This document shows positions 18,210 through 26,603 of a stretch of 64,000 nucleotides of DNA, one piece after another. The notes beneath the pieces are model-generated. The model searched no databases. It was not told the DNA's origin and was given only the letters and a program-made list of their open reading frames with translations. Numbering within the stretch: the stretch's first letter is position 1; every line of letters begins with the position of its first letter. The DNA is taken from contig NZ_JAEQNB010000008.1 of the NCBI RefSeq assembly GCF_016722965.1, forward strand, positions 124,001 to 188,000, read 5' to 3'. The position numbers and the translations under genes were made by a program. This DNA comes from Tumebacillus amylolyticus (GTDB taxonomy: Bacteria; Bacillota; Bacilli; Tumebacillales; Tumebacillaceae).

Positions 18210-18845
18210 ATGGCAGACCGTATCACATTGGAAGCACACAAACGCACCGCGTTGTCGAAGGGCGAACGCAACCGCATTCGCGCCGCGGGCGACATTCCGG
18301 GGATCGTCTATGGCAAGGAACAGGAGCCGACCCCGATTTACATCAAGGGCGAGTCGTTCAAGCAACTCCGCCACCACGGCAAAATTCTCGTCGACGTCTC
18401 CATCGACGGGACCGGCACCGTGTCCGCGATGGTCAACGAAATCGAGCGCGACATGCTCAACCGCAAGCCGATGCACATCGACCTCTACGCGGTCAACCTG
18501 CTCGAACCGATCAACGTCGATGTCCAGATCATCCTCGACGGCCTCGAAGCGGTCGAAAAACGCGGTGCCGTCATCCAACAAAACCTCCGCGAAGTCACCG
18601 TTCGTTGCCTGCCGACCGAGGTGCCGGAGTACATCCTGCACAACATCGCGATGCTAGAAGTAGGCGAGAACTCCACCTGCGCCGACCTGCAACTGCCGAA
18701 AAACGTCACGCTGCAAAACGAAGCGACCGACGTCATCGCGATGGCGATGGAAGCGAAAAACCCGGAGCCGGAAACGGAGATCGAACCGAAAGAACCGGAA
18801 CTCGTTCACGACACCGAAGGCAAGGGCAAAGAAGCCAAAGTCTAA
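18210..18845 (+). CDS. ctc: 50S ribosomal protein L25 / general stress protein Ctc
   Basis: 211 residues. An N-terminal L25 domain that binds 5S rRNA (GDIPGIVYG, about residues 1-90) is followed by the TL5 C-terminal beta domain and a long acidic/Lys tail. ATG 18210 (MADRITLEA) has ACGGGAGGGA about 10 bases upstream; an in-frame ATG at 18171 lacks such a site. It sits between prs and pth as in Bacillus, apart from the inserted acetyltransferase gene. Confidence 0.93.
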   Translation: MADRITLEAHKRTALSKGERNRIRAAGDIPGIVYGKEQEPTPIYIKGESFKQLRHHGKILVDVSIDGTGTVSAMVNEIERDMLNRKPMHIDLYAVNLLEPINVDVQIILDGLEAVEKRGAVIQQNLREVTVRCLPTEVPEYILHNIAMLEVGENSTCADLQLPKNVTLQNEATDVIAMAMEAKNPEPETEIEPKEPELVHDTEGKGKEAKV

Positions 18846-18863
18846 TACTTGTCCATCTGAGAG

Positions 18864-18898
18864 AAACACATCGTCCTGCGGGGCGGTGTGTTTTTTTT
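18864..18898 (+). terminator. Intrinsic terminator after ctc
   Basis: AACACATCG / CGGTGTGTT stem with one wobble or mismatch and a T8 run. Confidence 0.85.
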
Positions 18899-18994
18899 GT
18901 TTACGCGGGCGTTACTCTGTGATATATTGGTTAAAATCATTTGAATTTCCAGTCATGGACAGCAGTCTTATCAAACAGGAGGAGGGTGAATCCC

Positions 18995-19024
18995 TTGTCA
19001 ATGAACGCACAAGAGAGAGCCTAA
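18995..19024 (+). CDS. Possible 9-codon leader peptide before the acetyltransferase gene
   Basis: A strong AGGAGGAGGG site (18977-18986) lies 8 bases before TTG TCA ATG AAC..., a frame that stops after nine codons, 27 bases before the next start. The real gene has only a weak GGAAGG site, so the short frame might act in translational coupling. Could be coincidence. Confidence 0.25.
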   Translation: MSMNAQERA

Positions 19025-19051
19025 TTTCAGATTGGAAGGACTGTTGGACCC

Positions 19052-19987
19052 ATGACCCGACATAGCACCACTACGCTTGCCCCCGGATTTACTGTCCGCG
19101 CACCGCGCACGGACGAAGCTGCAAAAGCTCTGGACGTCATCGTCGCCTACGACGTAGCCGAGTACGGCGAACCCGACTATGAGTTGGAGGACGTCGAGCA
19201 GGACTGGTCGAAACTCGATCTGAACCGCAACGCGTGGTTCGTCGAGACGGCTGACGGACAGATCGCCGCCTACGCGATGCTCGACGGCAACTCCGCCACT
19301 GCGTTTGAGCACCCGAACTTTCGTGATCTCGGCCTGCTGGAACACTTGCTCGACAGGATGGAAGCTCGCCGACTCGAAGTGGCCGCTGAGCAAGATGTGG
19401 AGTCCGCGATTACGATCCGCTATTGGACGAACGGACAGAATCCGCGTGAGCAGGAGCTTTTTGCAGGGCGCGGGTATGACGTGATCCGCACGTTCTGGCG
19501 GATGCAGATCGAGATGCAGGAAGCCCCGCCTCAACCGCAACTTCCCGAAGGCATTACGCTTCGGACTTACGTGCCGGGCGAGGACGACCAGCGCTTCATC
19601 GACATGATGAACATCACGTTCGCAGATCACTGGGATCACGAAGAGATTACGCTGGAGAGCTTTCTCTCTCCGCACCGCATCTACACGCAACCGGACGACT
19701 GGATGGTGGCCGAGGATGAGACGGGCCGTTTCGTCGCCGGGATCAAGAGCCGTCCTTCGATGGGCAGCGCCTGGATCACCTCCGTGTCTGTTCATCCGGA
19801 CCTGCGCGGCAAGGGACTGGGGCTGGCGATCTTGCACTACATCTTCGGCGTCTACTACCGCCGAGGCATCACCCGCGCATGGCTTGCGGTCGACTCGGAG
19901 AACTCGACCGGCGCGACTTCTCTCTACGAACGAGCGGGCATGCGTCCGGTGAAGGTACACAACCGCTTTGAGAAAGTCTTGGGCTAG
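19052..19987 (+). CDS. Double-domain GNAT acetyltransferase
   Basis: 311 residues with two GNAT folds in tandem, like mycothiol synthase-type proteins. The N-terminal copy (about 10-160) is degenerate; the C-terminal copy (about 165-311) has an intact acetyl-CoA loop in VHPDLRGKGLGLAIL and the late GNAT motif SLYERAGM. The substrate cannot be inferred. It is absent from this place in B. subtilis, so it is a local insertion between ctc and pth, flanked by its own terminator. Confidence 0.8.
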   Translation: MTRHSTTTLAPGFTVRAPRTDEAAKALDVIVAYDVAEYGEPDYELEDVEQDWSKLDLNRNAWFVETADGQIAAYAMLDGNSATAFEHPNFRDLGLLEHLLDRMEARRLEVAAEQDVESAITIRYWTNGQNPREQELFAGRGYDVIRTFWRMQIEMQEAPPQPQLPEGITLRTYVPGEDDQRFIDMMNITFADHWDHEEITLESFLSPHRIYTQPDDWMVAEDETGRFVAGIKSRPSMGSAWITSVSVHPDLRGKGLGLAILHYIFGVYYRRGITRAWLAVDSENSTGATSLYERAGMRPVKVHNRFEKVLG

Positions 19988-20004
19988 GAACGATTTGAAA
20001 AAAA

Positions 20005-20043
20005 GAGGCATGACCCTTCTGCGGAAGGGGTCATGCCTTTTTT
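20005..20043 (+). terminator. Intrinsic terminator after acetyltransferase gene
   Basis: AGGCATGACCCTTC / GAAGGGGTCATGCCT long stem with one bulge and a T-run. Confidence 0.92.
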
Positions 20044-20233
20044 ACTTGCCATTTATTCGGGTTCGATAATCGGGCTCACCTAGTACCCGACTCTGCCCGC
20101 ATTCGACCTGAAGTACGTCACAATCAACGGCAACAATTCTCAGTAACACACGAAAAAAGTCCCCCAGCCGCTTGCGGCGGGGTCTCTTTTTTTGTTAATG
20201 TAAAGAGATACGAGGAGGAGGTACTTCTCTGAT
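20044..20233 (+). other. Intergenic stretch before pth
   Basis: About 190 bases with no gene. Near 20155-20196 a CCCCCAGCCGC / GCGGCGGGG-like imperfect hairpin with a T-run is probably a second terminator. A short open run at about 20086-20147 ending at a TAA could be coding debris but has no start. Confidence 0.35.
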
Positions 20234-20794
20234 ATGAAACTGATCATTGGACTGGGCAATCCGGGCTCCGAATATGCGAAGACCCGGCACAACATCGGCT
20301 TCATGGCGATCGACAAACTCGCCGAAGCCTATCGAATCGACGTCACCAAAAGCAAATTCCAAGCACTTTACGGCGAAGGCAACCACAAAGGCGAGAAGAT
20401 CGTCCTGCTCAAGCCGATGACCTACATGAATCTCTCCGGCAACGCCCTGCGCGAAGCGATGAGTTGGTACAAGCCCGCCCTCGAAGACATCGTCGTCATC
20501 TACGACGACATGGACACACAGGTCGGCAAACTGCGTCTGCGCACCAAGGGGTCGGCGGGGGGACAGAACGGCGTCAAGTCGATCATCCAACACCTCGGCA
20601 CCCAAGAGTTCCAACGCATTCGCATGGGGATCGGTCGCCCGGCACCGGGCAGCGACGCCATCAAGCACGTCCTTATGAATTTCCGCCAAGAGGAACAAAT
20701 TTTGATTAACGAAGCGGTCTCAAAAATTCCGGACGTCATAGACTGTATCATCGACCAAAACTTCACCATCGCCATGAACCGCTACAACGGGTAG
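20234..20794 (+). CDS. pth: Peptidyl-tRNA hydrolase
   Basis: 186 residues, hydrolysing peptidyl-tRNA released by stalled ribosomes (called spoVC in B. subtilis). Catalytic His is in TRHNIGF and the partner Asp in VIYDDMD; the substrate Asn loop KPMTYMNLSG is intact. The usual GSAGGHNG motif reads GSAGGQNG, a His-to-Gln change. AGGAGGAGGT lies 12 bases before the ATG. Followed directly by fin. Confidence 0.95.
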   Translation: MKLIIGLGNPGSEYAKTRHNIGFMAIDKLAEAYRIDVTKSKFQALYGEGNHKGEKIVLLKPMTYMNLSGNALREAMSWYKPALEDIVVIYDDMDTQVGKLRLRTKGSAGGQNGVKSIIQHLGTQEFQRIRMGIGRPAPGSDAIKHVLMNFRQEEQILINEAVSKIPDVIDCIIDQNFTIAMNRYNG

Positions 20795-20818
20795 GCGCGG
20801 CTAAACACGGCAAAAAGT
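20789..20818 (+). promoter_or_regulatory. Weak sigma-F/G-like promoter candidate for fin
   Basis: GGGTA at 20789-20793, exactly 15 bases, then GGCAAAAAGT at 20809-20818. Spacing and the A-rich -10 fit forespore promoters; several positions deviate. Confidence 0.25.
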
Positions 20819-20848
20819 GGGTATGCTTTTACGGAGGAGGTGGACCGT

Positions 20849-21082
20849 ATGAGCATCATCTACTATTGCCGTCATTGCCAACATCAAGTCGGCGAACTGC
20901 CGAATTCGCACGTCCACGATGTGCGCCTCGGGTTGCATTCCTTGACGCCCGATGAAGCCGCCGATATAATTTCTTATAATTCGATTCAAGATTCAACCTA
21001 CGTGAAGACGGTTTGCGAACATTGTCAGGAAGCTCTGGAAGCCAATCCGGAGTTGAACCTGCTCAGCAACCCGTTGCAGTAA
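20849..21082 (+). CDS. fin: Anti-sigma-F factor Fin
   Basis: 77-residue homologue of YabK/Fin, which in Bacillus inhibits sigma-F RNA polymerase and helps the change to sigma-G in the forespore. Two CxxC pairs (YYCRHCQH and VCEHCQE) form the zinc site expected for the family. ATG 20849 follows GGAGGAGGTGG. A short hairpin terminator separates it from mfd. Confidence 0.9.
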   Translation: MSIIYYCRHCQHQVGELPNSHVHDVRLGLHSLTPDEAADIISYNSIQDSTYVKTVCEHCQEALEANPELNLLSNPLQ

Positions 21083-21096
21083 CGGAGAGAACCTAT

Positions 21097-21126
21097 AAGC
21101 CTTGGCGATGCTCAAGGCTTTTTTTG
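21097..21126 (+). terminator. Intrinsic terminator between fin and mfd
   Basis: AAGCCTTG / CAAGGCTT stem with an 8-base loop and a T7 run. Confidence 0.85.
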
Positions 21127-21146
21127 CTTGCTGGAGGGGGAACAAC

Positions 21147-24100
21147 GTGCAATCTCTTGTACAAGTCATGCGCACCGACCAGGACTTTCAGCGAGTTCTG
21201 AACGGTTGTCTGGAAGGGCTCAAGGAACAACTGATCACAGGGCTGACCGGGTCGGCCCAACATCTTTGCCTCGCGGGATTGCGAGGTTCTTTGGCGCGCC
21301 CGCTCTTGATTGTCACCCACAACATGGGCCGCGCCCAGCAAATGTACGAAGACATGCTGGAACTGCTGCCCGACGATGTCGTGCGCCTGTTTCCCGACCG
21401 GGAGATGGGCTTTGCCGACGTCATGGCGTATTCGCCGGAGCTCGCGTCGAACCGACTTTCCGTTTTGGAAGCGCTTGTACGAGGCGAAGCTCCCGTCATC
21501 ATCGCGCCGATGGCCGCCCTTCACCAACCGCTCGTCGGCCCCGAGAATTTTGCAAAAGCGTCGCGGACCCTTCGTGTCGGCGACGAAGTGAACCTCGACG
21601 AACTCTTGGAACATCTCGTCTACCTCGGCTATGAACGCGCCGAGATGGTCGAGTCCAAGGGGGAGTTTTCCGTTCGCGGCGGCATCCTCGACCTGTTCCC
21701 GCTGACACGAGACGAAGCGGTGCGGATCGAATTTTTTGACGTGGAGATCGACTCCATCCGGAGTTTTGACGCCTCGACCCAACGCTCGTCGGAGAAAATG
21801 GCCGAAGTCGTCCTCTACCCGATCCGCGAGTTCATCGCCGAACCGATGCGAATTCGCGCGGCGGCGGGGGCGCTCCAGATTCGCCTCCACGAGCAGATGA
21901 ACAAAGTCAAAGACGAGAGCATCCTCGAAAAACTCCGCGAGAACATCGGCGTCGACATCGAAGCGATGCTCGAAGGCATCCCGACGCCGAACCTCGTTCG
22001 CTACATTGAACTGCTCGACCCGCAGAAGCCGACGGTGATGGACTATCTCTCCCCGCATACTCTGTGGGTGTTCGACGAACCGGCCCGCCTGCGCGAGACG
22101 ATCAAAGTCATCGAACGCGAAGAGCAGGAGTGGTATCTCTCCGCGCTCGAACACGGCGAGATGTTGCCGGGTTTGCTGACGGAGAACAACCGCAACTTGC
22201 TGTTCAGCGACCGGAGATTGCAGAAGCTCTTTTTCTCCCTGTTCACGCGCGCCATTCCGGGGTTGAACGTGCAAGCGGTCATCAACACGCAGACGCGCTC
22301 CATGCAGAACTTCCACGGGCAGATGACCGTCCTCAAAACGGAAGTCGACCGCTGGACGAAAACCGGCTTCCAAGTCGTGTTCCTCGCCGCCAACCCAGAG
22401 CGTGCGGAGCGACTGCATCGCGTGCTCGAAGACTACCTGATGCAAGCGGACATCGTCACCCAATGGGACGGCACCCACACGCGGCCTTTGATTCTGATCG
22501 GGAACCTTGCGACCGGCTTTGAACTGACAACGCTCAAACTCGCGGTGATCACCGAGACCGAAGTTTTTACAACCAAGAAAAAGTCGCGCAAGATGAAAAC
22601 GCTCTCCGACGCGCAGAAGATCAAGTCCTACCAAGACCTCAAAGTCGGGGACTATGTGGTGCATATCAACCACGGCATCGGGAAGTACATGGGCATCCAG
22701 ACCAAGGATATTCTCGGAATACACAAGGATTATCTGCATATTAAATACAAAGGCAAGGACGAGCTGTTCGTCCCTGTCGAACAAATCGACCTTGTGCAGA
22801 AATATGTGGGCTCCGAAGAGAAGGAACCGAAAATTTACGCCCTCGGGGGCTCCGATTGGCAGCGCGTGCGCACCAAAGTCCAATCGGCCGTCCAAGACAT
22901 CGCGCAAGACCTGATCAAACTCTACGCCGAACGCGAAGCGACCAAAGGCCATGCGTTCTCCACCGACACGGCGTGGCAGCGCGAGTTTGAAGCGATGTTC
23001 CCGTACAGCGAAACGGAAGACCAAATCCGATGCATCGAAGAAATCAAAAAAGACATGCAGCGCACCCGCCCGATGGACCGCTTGCTGTGCGGCGACGTCG
23101 GCTACGGCAAAACGGAAGTCGCGATTCGCGCCGCCTTCAAGTCGGTGATGGACGGCAAGCAAGTCGCGATCCTCGTCCCGACGACCATCCTCGCGCAACA
23201 GCATTTCCAAACGTTCAGCGAGCGGATGTCCGGCTTCCCGGTCCGTGTGGAATTGATCTCGCGCTTCCGTTCGAAAGCGCAGATCACCGAAGTGACCAAA
23301 GGCATGAAGGAAGGCTCGGTCGACATCGTCATCGGCACGCACCGTCTGCTTTCCAAGACGATGCAGTTCAAAGACCTCGGCCTGCTGATCATCGACGAAG
23401 AGCAACGCTTCGGCGTCACGCACAAGGAGAAACTCAAGCAGCTCAAGACCAACGTGGACTGCTTGACCCTGACGGCAACGCCGATCCCGCGAACTCTGCA
23501 CATGTCGATGATCGGGGTGCGCGACCTCTCCGTCATCGAGACGCCGCCGGAGAACCGTTTTCCTGTCCAAACGTACGTCGTGGAGCACAACGACGGCATC
23601 ATCCGAGAAGCGATCGAGCGCGAGATGGGGCGCGGCGGGCAAGTGTACTTCCTCTTCAACAAGATCAACGGGATTCAAGAGACCGCCAACCACATCCAAC
23701 AGTTGGTGCCGGACGCCAAAGTCCTCGTCGGACACGGGCAGATGGCCGAAGACGAACTGGAAAAAACGATGCTCGACTTCCTGAGCGGCGACGCGGACGT
23801 CCTCGTCTCCACCACGATCATTGAGACCGGGCTCGACGTGCCCAACGTCAACACCCTGATCGTGCAGGATGCCGACCATCTGGGCCTCTCGCAGCTCTAC
23901 CAGTTGCGCGGCCGTGTCGGGCGCTCGAACCGAATCGCCTACGCCTACTTCACCTACCAACGCAACAAAGTGCTGAACGAAACCGCAGAGAAACGCCTGC
24001 AAGCGATCAAGGAATTCACGGAGCTCGGTTCCGGGTTCAAGATCGCCATGCGCGACCTCTCGATTCGCGGGGCGGGCAACTTGCTCGGTGCGCAACAGCA

Positions 24101-24689
24101 CGGCTTCATCGCGTCGGTCGGCTTCGACCTCTACAGCCAGATGCTCGCCGAGGCGATTGAAGAACTGAAGCAAGGTGGGGTCAAAGAAGAGAAGTGGCCG
24201 GACCCGACCGTTGAACTGTCCGTCGACGCCTACTTGCCGACCACCTACATTGAAGACTCGATGCAAAAGATCGAAATCTATAAAAAATTCGTGGGCGCGC
24301 GCACCCTCGACGAAGTGCGCGATCTCGAAGAGGAAGTCGAGGACCGCTTCGGAGACATTCCGCTGGAAGTCCGCAACTTGCTGAGCGTCTCGCTGCTCAA
24401 AGCGTACGCGATCAAGTACCGCTTCACCGAGATCAAGCAGACGCCGCAGGGCGACATCCTGCTCAAGCTCCACGAATCGCAGAACAAGGAAATCGACGGC
24501 GAGAAGCTGTTCGCGATGACCCGCGAGTTCCCGAACCGCATGAAGCTCACCGCGCAACAGCAGATCATCGTCACCCTGAAATCCAAGGGGCTCAAAGACG
24601 AAGAGATCCTCACCATGCTCTTGAAGTTCATGGAACTGTACAAGGTCGTTCCAAAACGTCAGGAGGACTTGGAAAATGTCTCGCCCTAA
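21147..24689 (+). CDS. mfd: Transcription-repair coupling factor
   Basis: 1180-residue ATP-dependent translocase that removes stalled RNA polymerase and recruits UvrA. A UvrB-like N-terminal part carries SKGEFSVRGGILDLFPL, the RNA polymerase-interacting domain is around residues 490-560 (VGDYVVHINHGIGKY), and the RecG-like helicase has GDVGYGKTEVA, IIDEEQRFGV, LTATPIPRTL and QLRGRVGRS. GTG 21147 is chosen because GGAGGGGG lies 6 bases upstream; the extra upstream 15 codons would read through a terminator stem. It overlaps the next gene by 14 bases. Confidence 0.97.
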   Translation: MQSLVQVMRTDQDFQRVLNGCLEGLKEQLITGLTGSAQHLCLAGLRGSLARPLLIVTHNMGRAQQMYEDMLELLPDDVVRLFPDREMGFADVMAYSPELASNRLSVLEALVRGEAPVIIAPMAALHQPLVGPENFAKASRTLRVGDEVNLDELLEHLVYLGYERAEMVESKGEFSVRGGILDLFPLTRDEAVRIEFFDVEIDSIRSFDASTQRSSEKMAEVVLYPIREFIAEPMRIRAAAGALQIRLHEQMNKVKDESILEKLRENIGVDIEAMLEGIPTPNLVRYIELLDPQKPTVMDYLSPHTLWVFDEPARLRETIKVIEREEQEWYLSALEHGEMLPGLLTENNRNLLFSDRRLQKLFFSLFTRAIPGLNVQAVINTQTRSMQNFHGQMTVLKTEVDRWTKTGFQVVFLAANPERAERLHRVLEDYLMQADIVTQWDGTHTRPLILIGNLATGFELTTLKLAVITETEVFTTKKKSRKMKTLSDAQKIKSYQDLKVGDYVVHINHGIGKYMGIQTKDILGIHKDYLHIKYKGKDELFVPVEQIDLVQKYVGSEEKEPKIYALGGSDWQRVRTKVQSAVQDIAQDLIKLYAEREATKGHAFSTDTAWQREFEAMFPYSETEDQIRCIEEIKKDMQRTRPMDRLLCGDVGYGKTEVAIRAAFKSVMDGKQVAILVPTTILAQQHFQTFSERMSGFPVRVELISRFRSKAQITEVTKGMKEGSVDIVIGTHRLLSKTMQFKDLGLLIIDEEQRFGVTHKEKLKQLKTNVDCLTLTATPIPRTLHMSMIGVRDLSVIETPPENRFPVQTYVVEHNDGIIREAIEREMGRGGQVYFLFNKINGIQETANHIQQLVPDAKVLVGHGQMAEDELEKTMLDFLSGDADVLVSTTIIETGLDVPNVNTLIVQDADHLGLSQLYQLRGRVGRSNRIAYAYFTYQRNKVLNETAEKRLQAIKEFTELGSGFKIAMRDLSIRGAGNLLGAQQHGFIASVGFDLYSQMLAEAIEELKQGGVKEEKWPDPTVELSVDAYLPTTYIEDSMQKIEIYKKFVGARTLDEVRDLEEEVEDRFGDIPLEVRNLLSVSLLKAYAIKYRFTEIKQTPQGDILLKLHESQNKEIDGEKLFAMTREFPNRMKLTAQQQIIVTLKSKGLKDEEILTMLLKFMELYKVVPKRQEDLENVSP

Positions 24690-25638
24690 ACAACCCAAAC
24701 AACCCACCCGTCGAAAAAAACGCCTCTGGCTTGCCATCCCCACCGTGCTGTTGCTCGTCGCCGCGTTGCTCCCGGCGACGGGCTGCAACACCGATTCCGG
24801 CGTCGTCGCCACGTACAGCGGCGGACAAGTCCTACAGTCGGAGTTTGAAAAGCAGTTCCATTTCCAACGCTCGCTGTTGCTCCCGACCTACCAAGAATCG
24901 GACGACAACAAAAAAAGCTTCCTCACCGAGTACATCACCCTGCACAAAATCCTCGTCGACGAAGCGAAAAAAGCGGGCGTCAAAATCGACGAAAGCTCCG
25001 TCTCCGGCGACATCGAGCAATACAAAGACCAAGTGACCGACATGGTCTTCAACGGCGACCGCACGAAGTTCGACGCGGAGATGAAACAGTACAAACTCAC
25101 CGACGACGACATCAAGCAACTCGTCCTCGACGACTACTACCTGCGCGAGTACAAGCAAGTGAAAACCAAGGACGTCCACGTCACCCCCGACGAAGTGAAA
25201 GCGTACTTCGAGCACGACCCGTCCCTGTTCATGACGGGCACCGTCTCGCACATCCTCGTCGCAACCGTTGAGCAAGCGAAACAAATCAAAGACCGTCTCG
25301 CCAAAGGCGAAGACTTCGCCACCATCGCCAAAGCTTCGTCGCTCGACCCGACCGCCAAACTCAACGGCGGCACGATGGCCGACGTGACGTTCGACTCGTT
25401 CGAAGACGACTTCCGCCAAGCGGCGGGCAAAGCGACGGTGGGGCAGATCACCGATCCGGTTCATACCGCCTACGGGTGGCACATCTTGCGTGTGGACAAG
25501 CGAAACAGTCCAACGCTTGCCGACGTGCAGAAGGATGCGGAGCAAAAAGCGCTGGCCGACAAACAGAACGCCGCATGGCAAGCCTACTATGAACAAACGG
25601 AGCAAAATGCTGGAATTCAGATCACATTACCCAAGTAA
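24676..25638 (+). CDS. PrsA-type lipoprotein foldase (parvulin peptidyl-prolyl isomerase)
   Basis: 320 residues. A basic N-terminus, a hydrophobic helix and a lipobox (LPATGC, Cys about 37) predict a lipoprotein on the outer face of the membrane. A SurA/PrsA-like helical N-domain is followed by a parvulin domain (about 186-280: VSHILVA, GEDFATIAKASS, NGGTM, AYGWHILRV). It should help fold secreted proteins. The start lies inside mfd, with CAGGAGGAC as ribosome site, implying coupling. B. subtilis lacks a gene at this position. Confidence 0.88.
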   Translation: MSRPKQPKQPTRRKKRLWLAIPTVLLLVAALLPATGCNTDSGVVATYSGGQVLQSEFEKQFHFQRSLLLPTYQESDDNKKSFLTEYITLHKILVDEAKKAGVKIDESSVSGDIEQYKDQVTDMVFNGDRTKFDAEMKQYKLTDDDIKQLVLDDYYLREYKQVKTKDVHVTPDEVKAYFEHDPSLFMTGTVSHILVATVEQAKQIKDRLAKGEDFATIAKASSLDPTAKLNGGTMADVTFDSFEDDFRQAAGKATVGQITDPVHTAYGWHILRVDKRNSPTLADVQKDAEQKALADKQNAAWQAYYEQTEQNAGIQITLPK

Positions 25639-25644
25639 ACTCCG

Positions 25645-25671
25645 AAATCCACCTGAGAGGGTGGATTTTTT
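25645..25671 (+). terminator. Intrinsic terminator after the prsA-like gene
   Basis: AAATCCAC / GTGGATTT stem with a T-run. Confidence 0.82.
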
Positions 25672-25925
25672 ATGTCTTGGCAATTCGTGTATAAACGACC
25701 TGCTTCCGCTCCATACTATCCTCACTTTCCCCTCGAAAAAGAGGCCGAAATGAAAGGAGGCTCCCACAATCAACCAACAGTTTCCAACCGCAGACCCTTG
25801 GTAAAATCGCTGACAAATGGACAAGATAATGCCAACGATGATAGTAATTTAGTAGAAAACACATACGCCAACCTATCACCGAAAAACATAACCTTCCCAA
25901 CGGAAAGTGAGGTCGAATCGAAGAA

Positions 25926-26468
25926 ATGAAAGCAACCGGTATTGTACGCAGAATCGACGATTTGGGCCGTGTCGTAATTCCGAAGGAAATCCGTAGAACG
26001 CTCCGCATCCGAGAGGGTGACCCGCTTGAAATCTTTGTAGACCGCGACGGGGAAGTCATCCTCAAGAAATACTCGCCGATCGGCGAACTGGGTGACTTTG
26101 CGAAGGAATATGCAGAATCCCTGAGCGAAACCCTCGGTCACATCACTTTGATCACCGACCGTGACGTCATCATCGCGGTAGCCGGCGCTTCCAAGCGCGA
26201 CTTCCTCGAAAAGCCGATTGGCAACGACGTCGAAAAATCGATGGAAGATCGCAAAACGGTCTCCAACTTCACCGCAGGCGAGTTCACCATCACCCGTGAA
26301 AAAGCCGAACCCTTCTCCGCCCAAGTCATCGCGCCGATCATCGCCGGCGGCGACCCGATCGGCTCCGTCATCATCCTCTCTCGTGAAGACAACATCAAAA
26401 TGAGCGAACTCGAAGTCAAACTCGCCGAAACGGCAGCCGGCTTCCTCGCCAAACAAATGGAGCAATAA
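25926..26468 (+). CDS. spoVT: Stage V sporulation regulator SpoVT
   Basis: 180 residues. An AbrB-type swapped-hairpin DNA-binding domain (MKATGIVRRIDDLGRVVIPKEIRR) is joined to a GAF-like C-terminal domain. In Bacillus SpoVT tunes sigma-G genes in the forespore. The ribosome site is weak (GAAGAA), which is odd for this genome. The 250 bases upstream are AT-rich and probably hold the promoter; an open frame there (25672-25929) lacks protein-like composition and is not accepted. Confidence 0.95.
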   Translation: MKATGIVRRIDDLGRVVIPKEIRRTLRIREGDPLEIFVDRDGEVILKKYSPIGELGDFAKEYAESLSETLGHITLITDRDVIIAVAGASKRDFLEKPIGNDVEKSMEDRKTVSNFTAGEFTITREKAEPFSAQVIAPIIAGGDPIGSVIILSREDNIKMSELEVKLAETAAGFLAKQMEQ

Positions 26469-26483
26469 TTACTACCTCATCGT

Positions 26484-26523
26484 AAAAAAGACCCCCATCT
26501 CGTGGAGAAGGGGGTCTTTTTTG
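26484..26523 (+). terminator. Intrinsic terminator after spoVT
   Basis: AAAAAAGACCCCC / GGGGGTCTTTTTT stem. Confidence 0.93.
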
Positions 26524-26603
26524 GCGTGGGTACATAACCCGCGGGCAGGAAGATCATGTTAATCGATATGGATACCCATTGATTGGTAAGGAGACGTCCA
26601 CAC

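Noticed and set aside
21093..24812. 1239-codon minus-strand frame opposite mfd
   Set aside because: Antisense shadow caused by GC-rich codon use; mfd motifs are unambiguous.
25672..25929. 85-codon open frame upstream of spoVT
   Set aside because: Begins in terminator DNA, has no ribosome site, unordered composition and overlaps the spoVT start; the region is better read as promoter/leader.
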